A stretch of DNA of 54,355 nucleotides, from assembly GCF_001039355.2 (NCBI RefSeq), contig NW_019775724.1, positions 850,756 to 905,110 of the forward strand, given 5' to 3'. This document shows, piece after piece, positions 1-13,967 of the stretch. Within the stretch, counting starts at the first letter, position 1. Every line of letters begins with the position of its first letter. Source of the DNA: Lingula anatina. Lineage: Eukaryota; Brachiopoda; Lingulata; Lingulida; Lingulidae. The notes below the pieces were generated by a model that saw nothing but the letters and a program-made list of their open reading frames with translations, was not told the origin of the DNA and ran no database searches. The position numbers and the translations under genes are program-made.

Positions 1-197
1 AGTAAAATGAAAATTTTCAAAGTAACTAGTCTTATTTATTAATTGTAAGGTGGTTTTGATTATTTTCCATAATCTGTAGATTTCATCTTGCCACTAATTT
101 TGATATGGGCCAAACACTTTATCAGGCCCACTAGTTCAAGTAACCTTTGCAATGGTGACACAGACTGTTTATGTTGTAATTATTTTCTATATTTCAG

Positions 198-3100
198 AGT
201 AATGATGAGGGTGAAAGAAAGGCAGTCACCAAGTTGTTGGCACGTATGTTTTCAGACACAGACTCGGACCTTGCTGTTCAAAACAAGCCACTGTGGCTGT
301 GCTTTCTAGGGAGGTACGATCTCTCTTTTGTGTCATTCATTCCCCTGTTTAGTGTCTAATCACATGCATTCTCAATATGATGATAAAACATTGTATAGAT
401 ATAATATGGTTTTTGTAAATTCTTATTCATCTGTAAAATTTTATTGCATTATTTGTAGCCTGTCATGTCTGTGCACTAAATAAAGCAATTTGTAGCTTAC
501 AAATGGCCCAAGTTTCTTGTCCCTTTGCAAACTTCTTGTCCATGTGCAAGGTTGCTGTGACACCTTATGTAGTCACATCTATGCTGAGCAAAATAATATG
601 TACATAATATGCAAAAGTATACAATTATATGACAAATTTCTTGTCTATTTATTGAATGTTGCTAAGAAATATTTTGAAATGTGTTTTTCATTATTTTATA
701 TATTGAAGCAAATATGTTTGGCTTAATAACTGTTCAGGTATATTTCCCTATTACAGTCTCTCACAACAGGTTATATCTCCATATCATGAATGTTTTTAAT
801 TCAGGATGACTACCAGTTTATCTAAATAAATCACATTTACATATGATCAAAATGATTATAGCTTTTTAGGCAGTTTTAAATATTTCAAGTATTTTGTTTT
901 ATCCACATTTAGATTTGTCAAGTATTTCGTTTTTTTTCCACATTTAGATTTAATGATATCAGTGCGTCAGTGAGGACCATATGTGTGCAGTACAGCCAGC
1001 AGTTCTTGATTAACCACCCAGCTCTGAGGGGAGACATGACAGGTAATTTAACCTTCCCACATATTTTATGGCATGTAATGTGACCTTCAGGTCCACCTGT
1101 TTCATGTCAGGTAATGTGACCTTCAGGTCCGCTTGTTTCATGTCAAGTAATGTGACCTTCAGGATTTCCCATTTCTTGAGAGAGGATGTGTTCTTCAGGT
1201 CCACTTATTTCATGACAGGTCATGTTACCTTCAGCACCACCCATTCATGACAGGTCATGTTACCTTTAGCACTACCCATATGTGACAGGTCATGAACTGG
1301 AGTACCACCTGTTTCATGACAAGTAATATGACCTTCAGGTATACACCTACTGCATGACAGGTCATGTAACCTTACTGCCATTTTCATGGTCAATAACGTG
1401 ATGTTCAAATCTTTATTAACTTAATGTTGGCAATTGAATAGGTGACAGCATGAAGAATGTATATATCCACTTCTTTAATGCCTTTCAAAATAAAAAGAAC
1501 CTGGAGAATACATGTCTTTGAAGTTAACAGTGCTTAATTCTTTCTCACTTTATTGTAGAAAACTTGAAGCAGCGTCAACATGACCAGGAGGAGAATATCC
1601 GCTATGATGTCGTCCAGTCCATCATTGCCGCAGCCAAGAAAGACTTGCCTGGTATCAATGATGAACTGCTGGGTTTTGTCAAGGAGAGAACACTGGACAA
1701 GAAAGTAAGAGAAACATGTTCATTTTATCAGACTGAAGACCTCTTTCGAATAAATGAATATCTTTTTCTCCAATAAATAAATAAACTTAAATACTGCTCT
1801 TTTAAAATCGTATCATTCTCTTAACATTCAATTTCAAATAATCTTTTCTAGTAATTTTGATTATATTCAGAACACATATTGAATACTGAACAACACAAGT
1901 AGGTTTAGCGTTTATAATTGTTACTAACCGCCTGAGTTAAAAAACATTAGGCATTTTTATGAAAACAATTTCATTAAAGAACTTTTACTTTGTTATATGC
2001 AGAGCATTGTACGTCTTTACCAAGCCAAATATTAATGTTTTCTAATGGTAAAAAGGTTTTTCAATTCACTGTGAAGGAGGTTCTTGATAGTTCGAGTAGT
2101 GATTTTTCTGATTTTTTATGGCTGAATGCAACACCCAGGAAATGACCTGTATGACTTTTGTTATAAAGTTCTCACCCATGAATAGCTGTTTTATAAAATG
2201 CATTTGGTTTGACTTGTAGTTCAAGGTGCGCCGTGAGGCACTGTTGGGGCTGGGGCACCTGTTTAAGAAGGTAATGTCCAAGTCTGAAGACACTGAAGAA
2301 AACAAGGAGCTGCGTAAGAGGGTGGACTGGATGAAGGACAGAGTGATCAATGGGTACTACCAGACCAATATAGAAGACAGGTAAGAGTGGGGGTAAAACT
2401 GATGAATTAAATAATTGGGAAATATAATTCCCCACTTTTCTGACATTTCCAAGGGCTATCAGGTTAACTTAAATTTAATCCATCTTCAAAATACATGATA
2501 ATTTATTTATCTGCAGTTCTGTAATTGTCGGAAGTTATGAGCTAGGTATGAATTGTAATAGAGATGGTAGCCTTATTAAGGAGTTCGAGTTGATAACAGT
2601 TAAGTTGTAGTTTTAGTGTGTATTTTCTACCAGTGCACGTGGCTTTTACTCTCCTGTATTTGGAGTCACTCTAAATATATTTTATTGTTTCTTTTCCAAG
2701 ACTTGTTGTGGAGAGAATCTTCAACACGTGCCTTGTGCCATACATGCTGGATGTGAAGGAACGCATGAAGCGACTTTATTACTTGTATGCAACTCTAGAC
2801 CAAAGTGCCATTAAGTGAGTGAAGAATGCCAGATATGGACAATATATAGATATGATAACGATTATGAAGTCATTTTTAGTGCTGACATTAGATTATATGC
2901 AGTTAAGATAAAGATAATTACCAAACAGAAAAAGTGCAAAATTCTTTAAGGATTTACTCCCAGTTAACTTATGAAATATTGATGGTATTGATATTTTTAC
3001 CTCTGTTTGTGCATTTTTCATTGGGGGGTTTATCCAAAATTATTTTCAGTAAAAATTTTGCAGAATTTTTTTTCAGTACTTTCACTTCAAATTATCAAGT

Positions 3101-6100
3101 CTGGGCTAACTCCAGCATTGACGAAATTGAACAATAAAAAAAAGGAAGAAAAAAGTCATTTTCTTAAGTCATTGTAAAGTATGTTAGATGTTGGGGGAAA
3201 TTTCCAAGGTTTCTGTATTACAGAGGGATTACAGATTTCATCTACTTGTCAACTTTTCCAGAGCACTGAATGAGCTGTTGAAGATGCAGTACAGTTTGAG
3301 GTGTCATGTCCGCGGCTTGTTAGACTTACACAGTAGAGATCTGCAGACAGCAGACAGTGTCAGCCTCATGATGTCCAAGGTTTATTTTCTATCAAGTAAG
3401 TAGAATATTAATATCAAAAGTACAAAAGGAGTGTAAGGCCTTGATATAAAAATATTAATATTCAGAAATGTCATATCCAGAAACATTAGTTCAAAATTTT
3501 CAACAAAAATGTTTAAGCAATATGTCAGTGGACACATTATATAACCTTCATTAGGCAAATTTTTACTTTATTTTGTAATTTGACATCACATGTATTAATA
3601 CACCCCAGCCACCTTTACAGAAATAAACAAAAAATTGAAATTTTTCAAAAACATTTTCTCTGGGATTCTTTAAAAAGTTACACTATGTTATTTTTCAGGA
3701 AATCTTCCTGACAGCAACAAAGCCCTGGAACATGTAAAAAAATTTAACCAAATTCTGAGGGATGACAAGAGGATCAGGACCCACTTACAGGACTTGGTCT
3801 CTCCTGGCTGCCCATGCAAGATGGCAGAGGAACATGTGGTCAGTTTACTGTCATGGATATTATGTCCTGATAATTCTTAATAATTGCCTAAAGGCTGTGT
3901 CACAAAAAGTTGGATGCTGATTTTTAAAATTTTTTTCTTTAATTTTTTTTCTTTTTATTAAGTTGTTTGTAAAACGGGTCTTTTTTAGTTTCAGAAAGAT
4001 ATGATACTATGATAAATTCTATAATCTAGTACCTCTTTCAAATTTTCAGTAGCTGTTTAAAAAATTTATCATTGATTTTTTAGAATTTAACTTATTAATT
4101 TTTAAATGAATTTTTATTAAGATGTACTGGAATGAAATAGACATGCCTTCATTAAAATGCCTCTCATAACCCCCGTCTTTTACAACAGAAAGAAATCTTG
4201 AAGAAGATTGGAGGTCAGGGCCAGGTCCCCGCGGCACAGCAGGGTATCTACGGCACAGTAAAGGTGCTGCTGGAGAGAATAGCGCCTGTCCTCATAGACC
4301 AGGAAGCCATCTCCCACCTCATGACCCTGGTGGATGAAGCCATAAGGGGGCTGGGTGAGATGAATGATGAAATCAAGTCGGCATCACTGGCAGGGATGAA
4401 GCTGCTATATGTGAGTAGAGGTTAATGCAGGTGGTTTTACTGCACAGGTGAAAAATAATTTTGTTGTTTACAATGTGTTTTTGAAGTGCATTGCCTCAAG
4501 ATAAATATTCCACAAAAATTATGCTGGGAAAAATGATATAGCAAATGCTGATTTCTGTCTAGTGCTTTTGAAAGGAATCTCAGTGTAAAATTGGGTTGAA
4601 GTCATATTTGAATTGACCCTTTTACCATTATTTTACTATACATCCCCTTTTTGCCAGTGCCTTTTGCATGTGTGTATCTAAATCTGAAATAATTTTGGCT
4701 TGCTTTTTTAGTCAGTTGATAGTCATGATAAAATTGTTATCCCAACATATTTTTGTAAGTCCATAAACAGCATGGTTTGTTATTCCAGACACTGTCATAT
4801 GTGTACCCTGGAGCTTTCCAGACAGAAGCCACTTTTACACATTTGATAGCTCTACTAAAACATGAGGATGAGGGAGTCTGTGAGTATACTTACCATTATT
4901 TAGCTTACTAATATGCAGCATGTTTTATAGGAAGCAGCATGTATTATAGGAAAACAACTGTAACTGAATATTTATTATTCTTATTTTCCCTCTCTTTTTA
5001 TTTATTTATTTCTGTGGTATTAAACAGTTCTGTTACAGTATAATACAAAACCACAGGAGAGTGATACATTTATTTAAACTGTCAGTGGATATTTGAATGT
5101 GTTAAAAATTAAGACTTTAATATCTGACTTGAAATTTAAGCATTTTCTTTTTAAATTTTCAGCCGACCTTACCCTCCAGATATTTTGCAACACCGGTTAT
5201 GCATTGCAAGAAAAGTTCCCAAACATATATTCGTAAGTATTTTATTTTTAAGTGTTTTTTATGTCCGAAAATAATACATCATCAGAATATAGATGAATTC
5301 ATGCCCACTGAAGAAAAGGCACACGGTGCCTAAAAGATTACAGGACAAAATGCCTTTTTTTTGGTGGGGCAAAAGGAGCTCAGTAACAGAAGTAGACCCA
5401 ATTTCACATTTTATAAATTTCAGGAGCTTGCTGCCTGTGTTGACGAGCATGGTGAAGATCGGATCCCCAAAGCAGGCCAAGCATGCTGTCAAAGGGATAG
5501 CAGTATTGTGCTCAAACAAAGAAGTGATTTATGCTCAGATGATGGAGGTGAGAAAAGGGTCACACTGTTGTACTCATAATCTGCCAAGGATTTTTTAAGG
5601 GGTGGGTTGCGACATATTTCTCATTTTTTTTTAGTCAAAAGTATGTGTTAATTGTTTTCTAAGACAAGATGCTTGCTTTCAACTCCTTGCGAATGACAAA
5701 GATACAAAGATACAGGTTTATATGTAAAAAATTCTCAACTCGAACATTCCATTCCAGCACCTGAAGAAATCTCTGAATCATGAATCGGTGAACTTCCTGA
5801 CAGCATTAGTTGCCATAGGTCATATAGCGTTCTACTGCCCGCAGCACGTCGCGGGAGACCTGAGGAGCATCGTATCCAAATTTATTGTCAAAGACTTACT
5901 GATGCAGGACAGGGTAAGACAGGAGACTGGGGATGCTAAGCTGTGTATTTTGTGACTAATACAGTTTGAATTAGCCTTAGATGTTTGATGATAATTCTGT
6001 AAAACGGAGTCGATGCTCAGAGTAATATGTGCTTCATAATTGTTTTCTTCATAGGGCAAAGTATTTGATAGAGGCTACATGGTGGGATTTGAAAATGTGT

Positions 6101-9100
6101 AATTGTTGTACGTTAGTTTTATTTTGTTTGGTCTATGTATTTGACTGTTATTAATGTTTATTTTATTTTATTTTACCTTTTATTTTAGAGTAAACCAAAG
6201 TCAAGCTCAGAAAGTTGGTATGGTGATCATATGGTGTCAGAGGAAACACAAGCTAAGGTGGGCATGTTTGAAATTTTTGGAGTAATAAACGCATTCAAAA
6301 ATGTCTACACCATTAGGGAAAGCAAGTTGAGAGATAACTTTTGATAAAAAATTTAATCTTTTCACTGTGTTGCAGTCACATATAGCTTGACTTGTGGCTT
6401 GTGCTTTTTATATGCAGAGACAGAAGTGACTGAATATAGCTACCACTTGATTAGTTTTAGGTGGAGCAGTAGGTGGAATTTGTAGGAGTCTGCCACTTCC
6501 ATTTTCAGACAATGCAAAGTCAATTAAAATATGTCTAAACTATTTGTGTCATGCTGCACACACGCGATGAAATGACTTCAACTCTATTCACTGTTATTTC
6601 AGATCCATGGCATGAAGCTGATCTGCCGGTGGCTGCTTGGGTTAAAGACCAATATGAACAACCTGGGCCAGTCTACACTCAGGTTATTACACACCTGTAT
6701 CATACATGACGGAGATCTCATGGAGAGGGGAAATATCAAGTAAGTAGCCTTGAACATTGAACAGTGTATACAATGACAGAGCAGGATTGCACACTGTCAA
6801 GCATGTAATGCAGGATTCTGAATGAGAAACGAGTCAATAAAAGTTCAAATAGAACTCTGTAGCCATTATAAAGGTTTAAATCATCGAAAGATAATCACTG
6901 AAGAAATGATTACTCAAGGTGGACGTATTCTTACATGAGCCAAGGTTGATGATAAGGATTTCTTGTGTGGCAAATTATATGTCCCGTCACTTTACAGTTA
7001 TCAGTATATGCTCTAAAAAGATTTAAAATTCTTAAATATTACAGTACTATATTCTGAAAAATGACTGTTCTTAGATTTTATGCTGAGGTGTAATTGATCA
7101 CTTCACATGATTTTTGTAGCAAACCAGAGACCAGTCGGTTACGTCTAGCGGCAGGATGTTGCATGCTGAAGCTGGCCCAAGAGAATGTTTTCGCAGAGCT
7201 AATCACTCATGAACAGTTCCAAGCTTTAGCTTTGCTTATAAATGTAAGTATTCGTTTAGGTTGTTCTAATTCAGTAGACTAAGCAAAATTGGCCATATTA
7301 ATTGGCCATGAAGCCACAAATGCTTTCCAAAGAAAACCATTATACACAATGGTCACATTTTTTTTTCCTGATTCTGTTATGGTGCAAGAACTAAATAATT
7401 TCATAGAAATGGAAGTATAATGCACTCACAAGTTTGTTGTCTTGCTTCCTTTAAAACCTGTAAACTGGATAATCTCTTATTATCATTATTGTTGTTGTTG
7501 ATATTATAATAACTATATTTAAATTTCTAGACTGTTTCCTGAGGGTGTGCTCTTTGTTACAAAACTCCACATTTTTCTCCTATATTTTACCATCAGGATA
7601 GTTGTTTTGAAGTTCGAGCGAGGTTTGCCCAGAAATTGCACAAAGGTCTGTATTCCATGAAACTTCCACTTCGCTACATGAGCATCTTCTCCCTGGCAGC
7701 CAATGACCCATTCAAGGAGAGAAAACAGGCAGTAAAACAATACATCTCTCTAAACATACAGAAGAGGAGGGAATATATAAAGCAGCACTCGGCAGCCGCA
7801 AGTGAGTATAAACAGATCCTTTTCTGACTTAGTTGGGAAATCTTTTTGTTTATTTTTTTCTGGTTGAGAATTAGGGGTCTTCATATCTTCACTATATGAA
7901 AAAAGGGAGATTTTAAAAATATACTTTTTAAAGATAAAGCACTTAATACTTAGTGACAGCAAAGTTACAAAGGAGTTTTTCATTTTTACTTTAATATTTG
8001 AAAAGTCATTGCAAAAAGAGAAAGTAAATAGTAATGGAAAGTGAAAGATGAAGTAAAATTGTTTAAATCTTGTGGGCATATTTTTATCATTGTTGAATCC
8101 TGAGCCTATTTTAACTGTTTTAAAATCTGTTAATTTTTGTTTCAGACAAGCTGTTCTCCCTCTTGCCAGAGTATGTCTTACCTTATACCATACACCTGCT
8201 AGCTCATGACCCAGATTTGACAACTTACAAAAATGTACCAGCTCTCATTAACATCAGGGAGTAAGTAGACTAATAGTACACTCTGTGTGTGTGTGTGCGC
8301 GCGCGTGTGTGCGCACCTGTGTGTGTGTGTGTGTATGTGTGTGTGCCTATGTGTGTGTGCATGCATGTGAGAGAGAGTGGGTTGGTTTGTGTACAAAGTA
8401 TGAATTTCTGCTAGAAGTGATCTGCTTCTGTTTGTGTTTGGGTGCATGTGCATGTTTACATATGCACAGTGTACATGATATCAATTTGTAAGCTATTAGC
8501 TGTTGAACAAATCTAGTAGTTACATACCATTTAGATGTATGTAGTCTGTCATGAAACTACTGAATAAATCTTGTTACATGTCATTTCAGATGTCTGTGGT
8601 TTGTTATGGAACCTCTGATTAAATCGGAGAACCAGAGCTATAACTTCTTCAGGAAAATCTTCGAGATGATCAAGCAGACAAGGGATGCACAGGGACCCAC
8701 TAATGAAGAGATGAATTGCGTAAGTGATTTTTTAGAATTCCCCTAAATTATATATTTGAAAAACTGATAACTTTAGATTTTTTTCTAGTTTCAAAGTTCT
8801 GGTGGTGTACAAAAGCATGTGAAAAAATTGTGAATTGTTTGATAGACTTACAAATTATCATGATGTTTCAAAGTGAGCCAAATTTGTTTTTAAAAGAGCT
8901 TACTGTTTTCTTTTATTTTGTATTAAAATTAATTGGTAACGATGATGATGATAGTAATGATATTTATTTATTTATTTTTATTTTATATATTTTTTTATAT
9001 TTATTTCATCCTACAGAAATTGTATGCAGTGTGTGACTTGGGCCATGGGCTCCTAATTTCCAAGTCCACCAACTTTGTGTTCAAAGATGGCCCAGCCAAG

Positions 9101-12100
9101 CCTGTGCTGCCAATGAAGCTGTTTAGTCAGGCAGATGAGGTGAGACAAAATTTAAGAAGAATGTTATTTTTCGTTAATCAACAGCTAGTATTGAATTGTA
9201 GTTTACCTCCAATATGTCACTGCCTAATTATCATCTAATTCTCATGGAATTGCTCTACATAGACACTTTATATCCAGTTTTTTTTAGTTAACAATCACTG
9301 TACAAGAGCTCAGAATATTTTAGAAGTCTGCAATTTTGAAATGATACATTCGGTATCAGATTCTGTGGTATTATTTATTATCATTGAATCATTTTCACAA
9401 GTGATACTTAGCGTGAGGATTGGCTTTGCGTAAAGACCCAAAATGTAGTCCACTTTGATGCAAAGTGAATCAATAAGTCCAATTAAAACAAGTATTTTAC
9501 CTGTTTTATAACATTTTTAAAGGAAAATGGTCAGTGGTACTTGCTGCTTCATTTCTGTTATACAGGACTAGTTATTTTAGAATTATCTAGAGTAGACCCA
9601 AATTTGTAGTCTTAAAGTTAACACCAATTTTCAAATTTCTTTCTAAAACTGGTCCTTCGTAATATTCCTATAGGTTAACTTAATTTTATGTTTCATTTAA
9701 ATTTTATGTTTCATTTAATTTTCATTACACTTTATCTTGTGCAAATTGTTCTTTTTATATAAGCATTTATGATATCTGAATATTTTTTTTCTTCGGCAGA
9801 ACTTCCACAACACCAAGATTTACCTGCCCGATGAACTTTTGGTTACTGAAGCTAACAAGGTTGGGTTTTTGACATATATGATTCAAAGTTAATAGTGTTT
9901 GTTTGTTAGTGTGTGTGTTGGGTGATAAATATCAATGAATATACATATTGCATGTTCAAAGAGACAAACAAATAGATTTATACAAAGACATTGATTTAGT
10001 ATCAATTGTTATTATAAAATGTGTTTGTTTTTAGTGTTTTGAGCAGTACACGCTATATATAATCTAAACTTGGACTTAAATTTATAACAGCTTTCCCATG
10101 CTGTATTGCCAGGAGTTCCATAAGTGTTACAAAAAGTACAGTTGTGTTTTTTTATGTACAGACACAGATGTGTCTGTACATATAGCCATCATCTGCGTCT
10201 GTCGTCGCCGTCGCTGTCGCCGTCGTCGCCGTCGCCATCGCCGTGCACTTTTACCGATAACACGATAAGTGGAAAACCATTTTACCTTTTGACTTGAAAC
10301 TTGCAGAACTGATGAATATTCATAATACGCAGGTCAAGTTCAAAAATCAGCATGATCGGGTCACTTTTAGGGAATTTATGCTGTTTTTTCACTTTTTTCA
10401 GCATGTATGCAGCACCGATAACACGATAAGTGGAAAACCATTTTACCTTTTGACTTGAAACTTACAGAACTGATGAATATTCATAATACGCAGGTCAAGT
10501 TCGAAAATCAGCATGATNGTGTTTTGAGCAGTACATGCTATATATAATCTAAACTTGGACTTAAATTTATAACAGCTTTCCCATGCTGTATTGCCAGGAG
10601 TTCCATAAGTGTTACAAAAAGTACAGTTGTGTTTTTTTCTTATTTGCCTCCCTCCACCATATGCCTAGTTTACAGCATATCACAATATGCCTTGCATATG
10701 TTTTGAAACTGATTCTGACTGACCCTAGGGAGGATACAGGCAATCAAAAAGTAGCCGTAAAAGGACAATCCCTACATATTACTTCTGGTTATGTTTAAAA
10801 GATGTATGTGTTATGATCACAGCAGAAACCAATGAGTTGTTCTTGGTCATTGCATGCAAATATTTCTGTCATTGCAGAAGAAACCAGCAATTGCCCTGTC
10901 AACAACCCAGGACAATAAAGTCCAGTCACCAGTGGTCAACAAGAAGGCCAAAACAAAGGCCAAAGGTGACAGTAAAGCTTCCCCTGTCCCCAATGTGAAG
11001 GAGAACAAGGAACCAAGCAAGAAAGGGAATGCCAAAAAACAAACACCTAGCAACAAAGGTGGTGGAAAGAAGGGGGCCAAGAAAAAGGTTGAAGAGGATG
11101 AAAAGGATGCTGAGGAAGAGGAGGAGGAGGAGGATGAAGATGAGGAGGAGGAGGAGGATGTTGAAGAAAAGTCACAGGAGACTGGGACAAGAAGTAGAGG
11201 GAGGTTGGTGCTCGTTTTTAAATTGAACTTAGTTTTGGTGGCTTTTCAATAAGTGAGGAAAGCACTTGTAATGTAAATGAAGTGACAGTTAAATGGACTC
11301 TCCTCTAAAACTCAATTTTGAAAAAAAAGAGAGAATTGGGTGATTTTGTTTGTTTGAACAAAAAGAAAAGGGGGGGGGGGAGAAAAAGTTATTTGTTGAA
11401 TAAATTGAGTATTAATCTGAATGAAAGGAAGAAAAAATTATAACTTGTTATTTTAACTTACAGGAAAGCACCAGTCAAGTCGCCTGTTAAATCTCCTGTG
11501 AAATCAGTCAAGAAAATGGACAACACAAAAGGGAACACAAGTATAAAATACAAACAAACAAAACTGACAGACTTGAAAAATAAAAATCTTCAAAATAAGG
11601 GAGCAACGTCTCCTGCCAAGAATTTGTCACCAGACAAAAAAACTGTCAGGGCACCCGTTAGAGGTAGACCGGCAAAAACAAATGCAAACAAGTCCCCAAA
11701 CAAAACTTTGAAAAAGACACCAATAGGGGCAAAACTTAAACGGAAAGTGCCCGCTAGTCCAGCATCTAGTTCAAGGTCATCAAGATCATCTCCAAGGTCA
11801 GAGGGCCCTGGAATTAGGTCATCTCGACGTGGTTCGCCTGCTTCTTCACCTAGTCCAGTGAAAAGATTAAGAGGAGTACCTGCTTCATCGCCAAAACCAG
11901 CAAAAAAGATAGCAATTAACAAAAATATCAGGTATATTACAATACTACCAGGTTTCAGATGGTTTTGTTTGAACTTGTTTTGGGGAAGAAGCTATGATAA
12001 GATAAGAAAAGACTGTTATTATATATATATGTACTAAATATAAACCGCTATCTCTATGTTATTGTCATGTTGCTACAATAACTTGAGAACTGGACACTGT

Positions 12101-13916
12101 AGTACTTTCTACTTGCTGGAGTAATTTCCATGGCTGAGATAGAGCTTCTAAAAGTGGATCTCATTTGATCATTACCAGAATATATACTTTTGCTATGATT
12201 CTTGCAAATTGCATTGTAGCTGGGAAATTTGAAGAAATATCCCCTTGCTATCACAAAAAATATATGATATATATTTTGATGTGAAACCAATTTCATTAAA
12301 TATCCATGTTTTTGTTTCTGTTGAAGGTACTGAAATGTAGAAACTGAATTTACTTTCTACCTGTCGGCTAATGTGAACTTCTTGAACTGAAATAACTTCT
12401 TGTATATCCAGGAAAGTAACCAAGAACTTGAGTCCTGATTTTACTGTTAATTCTGATGGCAAAGTGTCGTCGCCATCAGAGGTCAGCAGCACCAGGTCTT
12501 CGCCAAGAAAAGCCCCTAGTGACAGTACCAGGTCATCGCAACGAAAACGTCAGGCAGATTCTTCTCCAGTGAAAGGCTCCCCAGCAAAAAGGTACGAACA
12601 GGTTGCACTCGGAGAAGTTCTTATGTTGATTTGATTTTTAAAGGGATCCCTCTTGAGATTTTGAATTTGCCAAGTTGAATTTCCTCGAAAAAAAATTTAC
12701 ACGCAAGTTTTTGCTTTAAAGCTGAACTTGGATTAGTACCGTTTTTGATTAAATAGTTTAGTTTTCAATATATGGCTGTGTTTTTACACCACCATGTCTT
12801 CCTGTACATTTTTGAAAGAAATATTGATATCAGGAACTATCATTTTAAAGGTTTTATCATTTGTAAGATATGAATTGAGAAAGATTAGTGATTTGCAGGG
12901 TACGTAGACATAGAAAATTTGAATTTGGGACATTTTCAAATGCATATATTATACCTATAAGTTTGTCCTAAGTTATCTATATTACTCACATAACAGGTAT
13001 TATATTATATGTATGCTATGTTGTACATGAAGTGCAGTGCTGTACATATTTTGTAATAAAGTTTGTCATTTTACTTTGAAAAATGTGGCCCAGTTGGTGT
13101 GTGGTGACAGTTGATAAACATGGAAGCTTGTAGATCAGTTTATCTTTTGATTAATTTTTTACTTTAAAAAAAAATTATTTGATTTTTTTACCCTTTTGAA
13201 ATAGGAGCCGCAATGCAAAGACTGATGATGATGATAATGACATTCCGTCCTCCGGTTCCACCTCTGCTTCTTCCCCAAAGAAGAAACTTCCCAAGGCGCT
13301 AGCCAGTATGCCCAAGAAGTCCTATCCAATGAGAGGCAACGTGTAAGTTTACATTGCAGTAGCACCTAAAGTGAACTGATTTACAACTTTTTTAATGTGC
13401 AGTCAAAAACGGATTCTTTTGAAATCTTGCAAAGATTTTAAAAATGGGGAAAAAAATCTGGTTGATATTTATGGCAGATCATGCTTTATCTCACAGTGCA
13501 GAAAAGACATACTTAACTTAGGTTCTTGCATGATATTAAATCATTTTAAACCCCTTTCATTACCCACCCTTTTTTACCTCCAAAGTCCATGTTTTATGGT
13601 TTTCAATTTAAATGTATTCCTGTGTCACAGCGCAGCAAAGATGTGCATTTTAACAGGATTTTTGTCATTTTTTATAACAATCCTGTCTTGGTTTGTGTAT
13701 GTTATCAGTTTTTTTAAAAATCATTTTCTATACCAATTCTGTGTTGGTGTAGGCGGAGAGGAGCCAGGCTTCCTAACGGCAACACCTCAGATGGGGAGGA
13801 GCAAGGCACCCCGTCCACGGACTCCACCCCTTCTCCCAGGAAGAGGAGTGCTCAGCTGGCCAAGGCTATAGAGACAGCTGGGGTGGAGAACGGCACCAGG
13901 TCTCCCAGGGTAAATG

Positions 13917-13967
<51 letters not shown>

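Noticed and set aside
1060-1400. CRISPR-like direct repeats
   Set aside because: The units are contiguous and degenerate with no unique spacers, and lie in an intron of an animal gene.
8199-8491. Cys/Val-rich and His/Thr-rich small proteins
   Set aside because: Frames produced by a GT microsatellite.
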